A program made the translations under genes and the position numbers. A model generated the notes under the pieces. It saw nothing but the letters and a program-made list of their open reading frames with translations. It was not told where the DNA came from and did no database searches. DNA of 64,000 nucleotides from Nissolia schottii. Lineage: Eukaryota; Streptophyta; Magnoliopsida; Fabales; Fabaceae. Location of the stretch: contig QANU01057582.1 in NCBI GenBank assembly GCA_003254905.1, positions 296,102 to 360,101 on the forward strand, given 5' to 3'. Below are positions 44,622 to 60,025 of this stretch, piece after piece; the stretch's first letter is position 1; the number at the start of each line of letters is the position of its first letter.

Positions 44622-47466
44622 AATTTAATCGTGCATCAAAGGTATCTGTAAAGAACACTTTTGGGAAACTAAATTTACAAACAGATAGTCTCCATGTACA
44701 CCCAATAAGCATACACCCGTACATACACCACTGTTTTGTACGTTTTTATGCGTAATTAATGATAATTATACGTATATCATATAACTGTACACAACGCGCA
44801 CACCCCAATCCCGAGCTCGTTCTCGTAATCGTTTTCATCCATCGTCTTCAACTTCTCATCGTCGTCGTCGTCATCGTCATCAGCATCCTCTGTCATTCTC
44901 TCATCCTCCCATCCTCCTATTACCTTGATTATCAATATCATCATCCTTTCTTTGATTATCATCTCATCATCATAATTCAATTTTCTATTATGTTTATCAT
45001 CATTATTGTTTTCATGATTTTTTTCTTTGATTTCCATGGAGAGTTTTGTTCTTTGACGTCTCTGTGAAATTGAAGCTTTATACATTCTAATGCTCATTCA
45101 TTACTAACATACATATGACAGAAAATTGAATGTGTAAACTTTAAATGGGCATATGTGCAAACATTAAATGCGCGTGTGTGCAAACATTATCCACAGGTCA
45201 TAGGTTTTGTCTTTGTTAAGGAAGAGGATGTGCATTTTGACACATTTTCAACCTTTCAACAATTAATGCATAAATATTATAAATATTTTGACACAATTTT
45301 TTACATATTTCCGTAATAAACATTAGATGGTGTGATATAAGCATTATGTATTTGTCACAAATGTATAAAAATGCAGAATTTGATGAATTATAGAATTGTG
45401 CAAACTTTAAATGGGCATATGTGCAAACATTAAATAGGCTTATGTGCAAACATTACCCACAGGTCACAGGTTTTGTCTCTGTTGAGTAAGAGGATGTGCA
45501 TTTGGCACATTTTCAACCTTTCAACAATTAATGCATAAATATTATAAATATTTTGACACAATTTTTTACATATTGCCATAATAAACATTAGATGATGTGA
45601 TATAAGCATTATGTGTTTGTCACAAATGCATAAAAATGCAGAATTTGATGTATTGCAGAATTGTGCAAACTTTATATGGGCATATGTGCAAACATTAAAT
45701 GGGCGTATGTGCAAACATTATCACAGGTCACAGGTTTTGTCTTTGTTGAGTAAGAGGATGTGCATTTTGGCACATTTTCAACCTTTCAACAATTAATGCA
45801 TAAATATTATAAATATTTTGACACAATTTTTTACATATTGCCATAATAAACATTAGATGATGTGATATAAGCATTATGTGTTTGTCACAAATGCATAAAA
45901 ATGCAGAATTTGATGTATTGCAGAATTGTGCAAACTTTATATGGGCATATGTGCAAACATTAAATGGGCGTATGTGCAAACATTATCACAGGTCACAGGT
46001 TTTGTCTTTGTTGAGTAAGAGGATGTGCATTTTGGCACATTTTCAACCTTTCAACAATTAATGCATAAATATTATAAATATTTTGACACAATTTTTTACA
46101 TATTGCCATAATAAACATTAGATGATGTGATATAAGCATTATGTGTTTGTCACAAATGCATAAAAATGCAGAATTTGATGTATTGCAGAATTGTGCAAAC
46201 TTTATATGGGCATATGTGCAAACATTAAATGGGCGTATGTGCAAACATTATCACAGGTCACAGGTTTTGTCTTTGTTGAGTAAGAGGATGTGCATTTTGG
46301 CACATTTTCAACCTTTCAACAATTAATGCATAAATATTATAAATATTTTGACACAATTTTTTACATATTGCCATAATAAACATTAGATGATGTGATATAA
46401 GCATTATGTGTTTGTCACAAATGCATAAAAATGCAGAATTTGATGTATTGCAGAATTGTGCAAACTTTATATGGGCATATGTGCAAACATTAAATGGGCG
46501 TATGTGCAAACATTATCACAGGTCACAGGTTTTGTCTTTGTTGAGTAAGAGGATGTGCATTTTGGCACATTTTCAACCTTTCAACAATTAATGCATAAAT
46601 ATTATAAATATTTTGACACAATTTTTTACATATTGCCATAATAAACATTAGATGATGTGATATAAGCATTATGTGTTTGTCACAAATGCATAAAAATGCA
46701 GAATTTGATGTATTGCAGAATTGTGCAAACTTTATATGGGCATATGTGCAAACATTAAATGGGCGTATGTGCAAACATTATCATAGGTCACAGGTTTTGT
46801 CTTTGTTGAGTAAGAGGATGTGCATTTTGGCACATTTTCAACCTTTCAACAATTAATGCATAAATATTGTAAATATTTTGACACAATTTTTTACATATTG
46901 CCATAATAAACATTAGATGATGTGATATAAGCATTATGTGTTTGTCACAAATGCATAAAAATGAAGAATTTGATGCATTGCAGAATTGTGCAAACTTTAA
47001 ATGGGCATATGTGCAAACATTAAATGGGCGTATGTGCAAACATTAGCACAGGTCACATCATAAGTCATGTATATCTTGTTCTTTTCCTTCCTCATGTCAA
47101 TTATGCTTTGGTTTTTTGTTTTTAAACTTCTTTCTTTTTTAGTTAAAAGATGATAGCAAGCAGCAACATCTTCAATGAATCATCTCTCTAGCAAATCTTA
47201 GATCTTGCGCATAAGATCGCAGAGAACGACGAGGTCGAAGAGAACGAAGAGGGTGAAGAGAGCAGAGAGCAATGAACAGTGAAAATTTTCGAGAAAGAGA
47301 ACGAAGCGTGGATTCACGCGCGTGTTGGTGAGAGTGGAAGAAAGAATGGATGAAACGGTTATTTTAGGGAGTCAATGTATTCTAATACGGGTGTATGTAT
47401 GGTTTATGATATACGGGTGTACATGTAGCATAACTGATTTACAAATACCTTTGATGAACCTAAATT
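44622..47466. mobile_element. MULE-like inverted-repeat element, 2.8 kb, with internal 265-bp array
   Basis: The left end (AATTTA, then CATCAAAGGTATCTGTAAA at 44634-44652, then CATGTACACCC and CATACACCCGTACATACACC) is matched in complement by the right end (AATTTA, CATCAAAGGTATTTGTAAA at 47438-47456, CATGTACACCCGTATATCAT). The 9 bases outside, CGTCACCAG and CCTCACTAG, agree at seven of nine positions, which would fit a MULE-type duplication, but they are not exact. Inside are a GAT/GTC-rich triplet stretch (44850-44990), the 265-bp array and an A/G-rich part with GAGAACGA repeats (47220-47300). No transposase is visible. Confidence 0.6.
45130..47058. repeat. 265-bp tandem array, about seven units
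   Basis: The marker GAGGATGTGCATTT starts at 45224, 45490, 45754, 46019, 46284, 46549 and 46814, a period of 264-266 bases. Each unit has three copies of GTGCAAACTTTA/GTGCAAACATTA joined by ATGGGCRTATGT, followed by GGTCACAGGTTTTGTC. The central units from about 45728 to 46774 are essentially identical, while the outer ones carry substitutions. The recurring open frames (83 and 61 codons on opposite strands) arise from the repeat and are not genes. Confidence 0.97.
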
Positions 47467-48479
47467 CCTCACTAGAAAAAAATAGGAGATCACGAAAATA
47501 CGATCGAAATATTTTCGGATGACCGTACGCAAAGCATCCGAACATCGTACGACAAAAGACGATTAAACGGGACCGAAAAGTGGGCCCCATGGCCAAGGGC
47601 AATCAGTCCCACGATTTTTCTCTCTCGATTTCTCTCTCTTAATGTCCACCAAGTGTTTTAGGTATAAAAAGAACATAAATCATTTTTGGATATATAAAAT
47701 GGAACTTCGGATCTACATTGTAAAAAAGTTAGCAAAAAATATTAAAGGGTATCAATTTTAAGTAACATTTTAATAATAATTAATTTAAGAGTCACTAATT
47801 AAAAATTGAAAAATAAAAAAAATGAAGAAAGAAATTATAATAAAATGATATATTAAGATACAAAATAAAAAAAAATTGAAAAAAGAAATTATAGTAAAAT
47901 TATATTCAAATGGCTAAATGTTCAGGTCACAACGTCTCATTATGAGATTTATTTTCATGATTTGAGATAAGTAAAAGTTTATTGAAAGCAATGTGTTCAC
48001 TATTATTTATAACAAAATAAATAAATAAAAAAAGCAACACGGGCATCCAATCTGTCTCTATAATTAATTGCAACACATTGACACAAGAACATGCAACTTC
48101 CTAGTGGATGGAGTGTGCACTCCTTAGGTTGAGGTCCAAAGTGCAAAAATATATCAATGTCTTGTGGTGGATGCGTGCGGGTGGAATCTTATTATCTCGC
48201 GTTAGAGCAATAGAGATAACGTGATTGGATGGAAAGACAATAATTCAATTTTTTTTTATTGGATTTGAGATCTTCACTAAATATCTTTGTTATGGTGTGA
48301 AAATCGAACTTCTGTTTGGATAATGTACATTATTCTTGTTAGAATTATTCATCTATAAAGACAAAGACAATACATAGAAAATGCATGAAAGGGGAAGAGA
48401 CCTGAGCAACAGAATGGTCCTTTCTCTTCTCTCACTAAGCTAGACGCTTGCCACAAATTAGAAGTCAGTCTCACGAATC
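47467..48479. other. Intergenic DNA, upstream region of the bHLH gene
   Basis: It contains inverted-type GTACG/CGTAC repeats near 47490-47560 (possible remnant of another DNA transposon) and AT-rich DNA. The last 150 bases may hold the bHLH 5'UTR or a further upstream exon. Confidence 0.35.
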
Positions 48480-49821
48480 ATGTGCAAGGTGGTGATTTAT
48501 ACATTGACCGACGAAGGACTCGTCATGCCTATCTCCAATGACACCCTTTTGAACCAACAGCCTACAAATCCTCTCTCCGTGATTCTTTCGTCTACCCCTG
48601 CCACCAGTGGCAGATATGGTCATGAACAAGCAGAGGCCATGCTTGTGCCAGAAAGCTTAGGGGATTCCTCTCCTCCAGCTGAAAAGAAGAAGGTGTGCAG
48701 AACATTCTCCACTCTAGAAACAAAAGTCTTGTTAGTTATCTGAAGCTTAATTGCGGCTTTCTAATTTTTGTGTGAAAGGATGTGAGGAGAAAAAGGTTTC
48801 GGGTTTCTTCTTGTATGTTTTGTGTTGTTTGCAGAATCCTGTTGGAAGAAAGAGGAAGAGAAACAATAACATGCATAGAGAGAAGCCGAGCGATGTCGTC
48901 CATGTGAGGGCAAGAAGAGGCCAAGCCACCGATAGCCACAGTTTAGCTGAGAGGGTAAAATTTTAGTCCCTATTTCTTTTCTTTTTTTTCTCTTTGTTTT
49001 TCTGTTGTTGCTATTGTCGTTTTAGGTTGATTAATTGTAGCAAACAAAGCTTGTTGAAAATCCATCCTGGCATCCATTGAATAAGGAAATTAAGAACTAT
49101 ATATTTCTAAGTGATGACCAAATATATTTTGATAGTTATTTTCTGCTCAATGCTGCCAGGGTAGAAGAGAGAAAATCAATGAGAAGCTGAGATTTTTGCA
49201 GGACATGGTTCCAGGATGCTATAAGGTTCATCAGAATTATCCTTAATTTGTTGCCTGACGTGTTTCTTTAACACATGCGTGCGTACAAGAGTTGTCCTGA
49301 CTTGTTGACATCCTATGAATTTGCAGGCAATGGGTATGGCTGTGATGTTAGACGTGATTATAAATTACGTTCAATCGCTGCAGCAGCAAATTGAGGTTAG
49401 ATTATGGTACTAAAATTATTTCTCATTTTAGCTATTAAAATTACTGCACATAAAATTTCCTTTTCTATCTCAGTTTCTTTCCATGAAGCTTTCGGCAGCG
49501 AGTGTGTATTTTGATTGCAACATTTCAGAGATGGATGCCGCCGAAACAATGCAGGTACCTTTGTGTATCACGCTTTCTTTCTTTCTATAATCTTTCACAC
49601 ACAACAAAACTGTAAAGATGCAACCATTTTTCATAGAAGGTTTCACGCATGTATCTCTTCAGGCATCAACTAAGTCATTAATTAACATGCTCATAATAGT
49701 ACCGGCTTGTGTGTTGTAGAAGAGTGGGAGCACAAATGAAATCCAAGTGACGGAAAGGATAGCAGCAGGAGAAGGTTATGGTGGGATCTGCTATTTCAAC
49801 CCAACATGGCCACTATATTAA
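48480..49821 (+). CDS. bHLH transcription factor, BEE-like (subfamily XII)
   Basis: Six exons with GT-AG introns, all in phase 0: 48480-48692, 48835-48954, 49160-49225, 49327-49395, 49474-49554 and 49720-49821, giving 216 residues. A Lys/Arg stretch (GRKRKRNNN, 75-83) precedes the KPSDVVHVRARRGQATDSHS block typical of BEE/CIB-type proteins. The basic region has the His106-Glu110-Arg114 triad of G-box (CACGTG) binders, followed by helix 1 (EKLRFLQDMVPGC) and helix 2 (AMGMAVMLDVIINYVQSLQ), then FLSMKLSAAS. The position 112 Gly of ERGRREK is mostly Val or Ala in relatives. BEE proteins act in brassinosteroid responses as dimers in the nucleus; that is known for the family, not shown here. The first exon from ATG 48480 is poorly conserved, so the start or a further upstream exon is uncertain. 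Confidence 0.85.
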
Positions 49822-51691
49822 CAAGTCCTTGTTTCTGTCGCTCATAATAGTATGAAATATATTATCATACATATATGTTACTTATTAGATAAATGGAGTG
49901 TGAAGCTTTTGTAATGATATATATATGGAGCAAAGCATTTTAGGAAGGTGGAACATTACCGAGTACTGTTTAGATGAAAAATATCTCCCTTTGCTAGATC
50001 ATTAATATCGACTTCCTGAAATAATTCTTAATTCGTCGATTCATGGTCAAAAAGCGCGCAAATTATTGGCAACCACATCCAGAAGATGCGATTTGTTTGG
50101 GAAATCAGGGTGGCAAGACAGTTACTGCTTTTATCTGACTAGGAAATTTAATGAACTTCTGTCTGCATTAGAGTCCACCTCCCTGAAAAAAGGGATCAAA
50201 GATGAATCCCTTCCTTGTATATTAAACTGACACTGACTATATGGGAGTCGTGTGAGCAATAAAAATGAAAGGTCCAATTTGGTCATTGTCGGTGATTATA
50301 CTTTGGGATTGACAATTCCGATTAGATCAATGAGATTGACTTCGGCGAAGGCATCGGAGTTATTTCATGAGATTGAAGTGGTTGGATAAAGCTTAGTTTT
50401 AAAGGGCAAATACATTGTATTCTTTATCAAATCGGGGTGGACCAACGCCTTAGTTTGTAAAGACATCTTAAATATGTAAGAGGGAAACATCAAACAGTAA
50501 GAGGGATCTGTAGTTGGCGGGTGGGGTAGCAAAACCAACTACCCCAAATATGTATATATGCATTATCTTTGATTATTGTACATCATTTTTTTCTATTTTT
50601 CCTTGATTTTTTTTATTTGGCAAATTACACTAGTAAACCTTTTGTTTTAAGTGGTTTTTAGTATTACAGTCAACAACAAATAATTGATGTAGAGGCAGAG
50701 GTGGGGGCCGACCTTGAGGATGAGGCTGCTTATGACCAAAAGGATAAGTATGCTGAGGATGATAGTGGAGAGTTCTCGAGTTCGAGATGGAGGATGACCC
50801 TAAGTAGGATCCCAATTTAGTTGTCCAGTCTTAGCACTGTGGACCTTCCCACTTAGGTCTATGTTTTCCATTTGATACTGTTCACCAGGCAGTCGTCCGA
50901 TCAAAGCTCCCCCTTCCGACAAGGACGACATGAACCTAAGTGACAACGAGCATGTGGCATGATCTGTTAGTTTTGTTTATCTTTTTTCTTTAGTACCAAA
51001 GTTATATATGTCTACTGTTCATATTTTTTGACGAGCAAGGTTGTAGTATGCTCCTCATTAGTTTATATTGCATCATATGTATCTTTTGTTTGAACCTCTA
51101 TGGAAGGTGATAACTGCATGTACTGTTCTATGTCCCACACTTTTCCATTTGCTAATGTTCTGCCATTTCTTATATTCGAAACGTATAGCCCATATTTTCG
51201 AAAAGTCATAAGATGCTGATAACAGAACAATTTAGAAATGATTGTAACAGGGTAAATAGTTAGACCAAAACAAGCATGCATGCTGGAGGAGGGAGCATAT
51301 CTATCTAAGCAAGTACATCTTCTTAATTTGGAAGGGAGTTTCAACAAATGACTTAACAAGGGAAAATAACTCCACACCTGAATTTATCTACTTGAGCCTT
51401 GTAGAACTTCAAACAATCCACAACAACTCAACCAACATGTCTTTTGCACCATATGTGGAGCTGATGCCACAGGAGGCTGCACATCAATTCAGCAAAGGAA
51501 AAGTAGGTTTAAAACGAATTTGAGGAAAATAAAAATTCAGAAACCAGAATTGTCTGATGAAACTTTTACATGTGAGAAAAAGCAATACCTGATTTTCAGA
51601 GCATGCAGGAGTCTCAGAATCCTAGATGTGTCCGGTGCCATTCGTAACTTTGGCGGAAGGATTAGCAGACGATGGAGCTAACAGTTTACCA
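49822..51691. other. Downstream region of the bHLH gene, no further gene recognised
   Basis: No domain is recognisable in the short frames. The region 51063-51377 on the minus strand has a 104-codon frame without known features. Confidence 0.4.
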
Positions 51692-51967
51692 TCACATTCT
51701 TTTTGGATTAGGTTCCTCCAAACATGATATTCTAGCTTTTTCATCAGCCAAGGGAGACACATTATCCTCATTTATCTTAACAGCAAGATCGTTCACTCCA
51801 AGAGGAGGAATTACTGACCTCTCTCGCAACACATTTACACCATCACTGTTTTCTACCTCAGACATGGAAGCCACCAACTCATTTATCACAATCCCTTCGC
51901 TCTCCGTTGCTAATTTGATAAGACACGCTTCAATTTCTGTGCTCTTGATCATTATCAACTTCTTCAA
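51692..51967 (-). other. Open frame of unknown status, possible gene fragment
   Basis: A 91-codon minus-strand frame translates to a polar peptide with balanced composition (SEVENSDGVNVLRERSVIPP), more gene-like than the surrounding shadows, and a possible continuation to 51590 lies in other frames. It ends directly beside the plastid insertion, so it may be the exon of a gene cut by that insertion. I do not recognise the family. Confidence 0.25.
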
Positions 51968-52428
51968 TTAACTTGTTTAGAATAGAAAAACAGATAGAAT
52001 AGAATGAAGAATATATTACAATAGAATTATTCCTTTTTTCCTATATAATAGGAAATTTCTATATAATATATAATAAAACTCATATTATTTCTATTTGGGT
52101 ACGGTACCCCGAAGAAGTAAATCAAGTAACCCCCTTTTTTTTTACTTTTATTTCATTTTTTATTTTAAAAAAAATGATCGACATATATTTTTTAGGAAAT
52201 ATTTGTCGAATCAATAAATGAAGTTCATTAAAAAAAAGAAATGGACTTTTTTGAAACATCGGAAAAAGTTATCTATCGAGTCATTTATACGAATAAAGAA
52301 TCTTATTCTTATTAAGTTAAGAACAAGAACTCAACGGGACCCCCTCGAATTCATCAAAAAAAGAGTGGATCCCTGTTGAGTTCGTCTTACACGTTCGTTT
52401 TGAAAACTCAATTCATCCGATTACTTTA

Positions 52429-52551
<123 letters not shown>

Positions 52552-52686
52552 TTATCCCACTTTCCTCCACATTTGATCAAGTAGTCATGCTAGAGACATA
52601 AACAGTCATAGATAATTATGAAATGATATCCTTCCGAATGGGATAAGAGAATTCCTAATACGTATTTACTATTTCCCTTTCCTCTA

Positions 52687-52945
<259 letters not shown>

Positions 52946-52954
52946 TGGAGGCTC

Positions 52955-53073
52955 CTAAAAAGATCTACTAAATTTATCGAGCTGTTCCAAAAGATCAAAA
53001 CAGCCAATTATTAATGGAATTCCTTGTCGACTCTCTGTAAAATACTCGTTTGGGCGGGGGCTTCCAAATCTTT
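52955..53073 (-). pseudogene. psbE: Plastid psbE 3' part (truncated)
   Basis: The C-terminal 37 or so residues of the cytochrome b559 alpha subunit remain ([18 protein letters not shown] to SRSF and TAG). Changes include Thr to Ile, Arg to Cys, Ser to Leu and Glu to Lys in the last 20 residues. The N-terminal haem-binding part is missing because the insertion ends here. Confidence 0.88.
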
Positions 53074-53552
53074 CAAACAAAGAGTCATTGCCCTTAACTC
53101 TGCCATGACTCGAAATGTCATCCTCCAACTATCATTAAAAAAATAAAAAATTTTGGATGATAGTTATAAAACTAACATCCTTTAATATTAATAATAAATA
53201 TACTATTTAATTAAGTTTAATTATTAAATTAACTTTATGTTATATTCTTTCAACACAATTTTTTTTTAATATATAAACTCTTACGTATCAACCGTTTCAA
53301 TTTTTAAAACTTGACAAATTTACCATTAACAATAAATTCACATTATATTGTTGACTATTATTTATATTGTCTACCATTTTCCGTTAGAAAATTAGTTTCA
53401 AATATGAAGTCAGCGATCAAAGTTGGCTGAGTAACGACGAGCACTACTACGCCACTTTAAAAGTAAAGCAGTTTTTTTTGATACGAGCAGTCCCAGCAGT
53501 TGCATAAGTTTTAACGCCCACAACCACAATCACAATCCTGCGCTTCAAGAAA

Positions 53553-56595
<3,043 letters not shown>

Positions 56596-57539
56596 TTCAG
56601 TTTGCAAATTGATATTGTTTCTTTGTTAATCGAATATTAAGAAAGGTAATTCTTTCTATACATGCATTTGATTTTTAATGTGAGTGAAGGAGAGGTAACA
56701 CGACTCTGTAATGGAGATTATTTAATACATTCAGTTATTTCAGTTATTCAGTTCCTTTTAGACATCTATATATATATATATATATGCTTTAATTGTCATA
56801 CTTGTTCCTTCCGTATACATGTATGTATTTATATTCCATTATATGTAGTATGTGTTATTTGAGTGGTATCGAGGTACCAACTACCGAGCTGACAACTCAC
56901 CCTTCTATCAATAACATTTTTAGATTCAGTTGAGGATAGTGAGAGCAGTTCCCTCGTCCAGTTAGCGAGAATTTCAGATGTTAGTGGTAAGCTCCGCTTC
57001 GCAGTGAGAATTACTTGAGTATTTACAGTCATGCTCCAAACACTTAGGGTAGGGTCCTAATTTAGTGTTCATGTATTTCATTTTCAGACATTGACATTAT
57101 GTAAACTTGTTATTAAGTTTCAATTTAGTTACATGTAAACAGTTCTTCAGTTGATTTTTAATATATAAAGTTATTATTTTATCATTATAAGCATTTAATA
57201 CAGGGTTAGTATGCCATGTTAGAGGTTGCGTAGGGCAGTAGCCGAGCCATAGGTTTTCCTTAGTTGTCTGGAGCATAAGGACTTCAAGTGCCACTGCAAC
57301 TGTACGGATGGAAGCGCACCTATTTGTATGGAATACAGTGGTATCTGAAACCTTTAGTACTGTCAAACATGAAGTCCAGAGTCAGCATCTTTTAAACAGT
57401 CATTCTTATTGAGAGATTGTTAATGTTGTCTTATGGATCGAAGCCAGTTTGATCGCTCAAAAGGCCTCTAGTGAAGTAAAAAGAGTTAAACGACAAGGTA
57501 TCTTCACCCGCTGCTGCACAGGGCAGGGCCCAAGCCACT
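56596..57539. other. 3' flank of the thioesterase gene, no further gene recognised
   Basis: It begins with the likely 3'UTR, has an (AT)n run at about 56769-56784, and continues as ordinary intergenic DNA until the retroelement. Confidence 0.4.
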
Positions 57540-57584
57540 AAGGTCCTCCGTTAACCTTTCTCGGACGGCAGTTTTCTCAAGAGG

Positions 57585-58471
57585 TTGAATTTGACAACGA
57601 AGAGGGAGTTGGTGAGGCAAAAAGTATCTGCGGAGCGTGATCATCAATCTCCATCTCTGACTCGATACCGGTTCCTTTTCCTGCTCATTCTGTCGTCTGG
57701 ACGCCTGCGTAGTCTCCGTTCGTCCAATCTGTGCGGGGTGATGTTGTCAAGCGTTCTTCGCGATCTCCTCCGCGTAAGAAAAGGAGGGGCGCTGCTTCTC
57801 AGGGAAGTCTGAAAGGGTCGCGAGTGCACTTGCTCGGGCGTATCCGAAGGACGTGAATTTTTCTCGGATCACCAAGCGATCTTACTTATACGGCGAGGCC
57901 AGGCTGCAGCTAGAGGGGGTTTCGGCTAGCGAGGCGATCACTCGGACCTTCCGTCTTCTGGGGAAGGCCTCAGGTTTGCTGGCATATGCCTTTGAGATCT
58001 TGGCCAGCGCTGAGGATCTGGATGCTTTGCACGCAGAGGTCATGCGTGCCGCAGATGAAAACAAGAAGCTGAAGGCTCAGCTGGCGGTTTCTGAGGAGAG
58101 GTCCAAGGCCTTTAAAGCTATCGCGAAAGAGAATGCGGCACTGGTCGTGGAGCGGACGGCGTTGGCTGAGGAAAGGGGAAGGATGTTGGCTGAGGTGCGG
58201 GGGGAGGCTGCGAAGAATGCCAAGATTTTGGACGAGGTGAAAACTAGAAGCAACGAAGGCGAAGAAGGAGTGTGACAACTGCTCCAAGCAGTGCGAAGTG
58301 CTGCAGAGGGACTTCGACGCGTGTGTGAAGCTATCTCAGAAGGTCGTCGGTGCCACCTTTGAGACCGTGATGGGTCAGGTTAAGCACATTGCGCCGGACG
58401 TGGATTGGAGCTTTGTCGCCGCAAATAAATATTATGATGAGGAGGCCGGGGAGATTAAAGAAATTCCTTAA
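57585..58471 (+). pseudogene. Antisense coiled-coil reading frame downstream of integrase
   Basis: The main part (57853-58275, 140 codons) is followed in another frame by KKECDNCSKQCEVLQRDF and a conserved-looking acidic tail ending about 58471. It is rich in Glu, Ala, Lys and Leu (EDLDALHAEVMRAADENKKLKA), a long coiled coil, preceded by a basic, proline-containing segment (SPPRKKRRG in another frame, about 57760) that could be a nuclear signal. Position and orientation, 3' of integrase and opposite to gag-pol, match the additional antisense ORF known in some Tat-lineage elements. Its C-terminal style resembles the end of the PMD-type relic at 30-33 kb. Frame shifts show decay. Confidence 0.55.
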
Positions 58472-58690
58472 ACTCGTGTAATTTTCATTTTTGGTTGGGT
58501 CCTTGTATAGGAAGTTTCTCTCCAGGGCAAATTTTGTACCTTGGAGCGCCAATGAATTAATATATTGGACTTGTTATTGTATTCTGTGTTGGTTATCTTG
58601 TTGCGTTTCTTGCTTGTGCGACTCAATTCCTTGGTAACTTTATTTTTCGTCTTGGTGAGGACTAGGCTTAACGAGAGTACGTTCCCTCTG

Positions 58691-58815
58691 CGCGAATTTG
58701 TTCCGCGGTACTNTTGTTCCGCGGTACTTTTGTTTATGCCTTGGTTAAGACCAGGTTTATCGCGAATTTGTTCCGCGGTACTTTTGTTTATGCCTTGGTT
58801 AAGACCAGGCTTATG
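58691..58815. repeat. Tandem duplication with an N at its joint
   Basis: CGCGAATTTGTTCCGCGGTAC starts at 58691 and again at 58761, each followed (in one case after a short partial copy around N 58713) by TTTTGTTTATGCCTTGGTTA. The single N between two copies of TTCCGCGGTACT suggests that contigs were joined within the repeat. Confidence 0.7.
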
Positions 58816-58917
58816 GTGAGCTGTAACTCGTGTGATTGTGAATGCTGTAAACGCTATTTTATTCAATGAAAGCCATGTGGCTTGATAGTACAGATTGTAT
58901 TAATACTACAAATATTT

Positions 58918-60025
58918 TTAAAGGTAAAACTTGTGAATGTTGGTAGCGTTCCACGTCCGCGGTATTTCCTTTCTGTTGAGTGCCGATAATTTGTATGCTC
59001 CGTGGTTGAGACTTTCCGTTATGATGTATGGGCCTTCCCAATTTGGGTGGAGCTTTCCTTGACCCGCTGTTCTTGCGTCGATATCTGCTCGTCTCATTAC
59101 GATGTCGCCTGGCTTGAAGTTCCGCCGAATAACCTTTGCGTTGTATCTTTGTGCGACTCTTGTCTTAATGGCTTCTTCTTGTATGTGGGCTTCTTCTCTG
59201 TATTCTTCGATGAGATCAATTTCTTCCGCACTGAGTTGGTTGTTTATTTCCGTGGATGCCATTCGTACCCGTGGGTCCTTCACTAATTTCCATAGGAATC
59301 ATTGCTTCGTTGTCGTATGCTGGGCGGAATAGGGAGTGGGAGGTGGTTGAGTAGGGAGTCGTGCAGTATGCCCATAGCATGCTTCCTAACTCATCCGCCC
59401 CCATAGCATGCTTCCTAACTCACCCGCCCATAATCATTTCGCGTCGTCAAGCCTTTTCTTTAGTCTTCTCAGGATGACCTTGTTGGCAGCTTCAGCTTGG
59501 CCATTGGTTTGAGGGTGTTCCACAGAGGAAAATCGCTGCTTTATCTTAAAGCCATGTAGGAACGTTGTGAATTTTCTGTCCGTGAACTACGTGCCGTTGT
59601 CAGAGACTATGGTCTCTGGGATACCAAATCTTTTGAGAACGTTATTCCAAATAAATTTTCGGCATTGAACTGAAGTGATTGTGGCTAGAGGTTCTGCTCC
59701 AATCCATTTGGTGAAGTAGTCTACAATGACGATGAGGAATTTTCTTTGACCCTCGTGGCCGAGGGGAAGGGTTCGAGGATGTTAATACCCCACTTTTGGA
59801 ATGGCCACGAGGTCATTGGGGTTGTTAACTCCGTGGGGGTGCAACGTGGAAGTAGGCGTGCTCCTGGCCTTTTTTGCATTTTTGGACGTACTCCGCGGAG
59901 TCTTTTTGGAGAGTGGGCCAATAAAAACCTGCGTGGAGTATTTTCAGGGCTAGCGCCTTTCCACCCATGTGGTGCCCGCATGATCCTTCATGTACTTCTT
60001 CAAGGACGTATGTCATTCTATGCAA
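58918..60025 (-). pseudogene. Integrase region of the Tat-clade element
   Basis: The zinc-binding part (VHEGSCGHHMGGKALALKIL, then YVQKCKKG) lies at about 59825-60025, a core segment (WPFQKWGINILEPFP) at about 59770, and the C-terminal domain (58918-59283; RRNFKPGDIVMRRADI, then GQGKLHPNWEGPYII) keeps the GPY/F motif. The GINILEP motif replaces the usual G-x-D-I-x-G/P with its catalytic Asp, and stops separate the parts. Confidence 0.8.

Noticed and set aside
44777..45097. Asp-rich minus-strand frame of 106 codons
   Set aside because: It stems from a GAT/GTC triplet-rich stretch inside a transposon and has no other feature of a gene.
45216..47039. Repeated 83- and 61-codon open frames on both strands
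   Set aside because: They recur exactly with the 265-bp period, overlap on opposite strands and have no domain; they are produced by the tandem array.
45130..47058. CRISPR-like array
   Set aside because: The unit is 265 bp, the repeats are contiguous without unique spacers, and the DNA is plant nuclear.
47471..47600. CACTAGAAAAAAATAGG as the start of a second CACTA transposon
   Set aside because: No partner end was found, and the CACTAG is better explained as part of the 9-base flank of the element at 44.6-47.5 kb.
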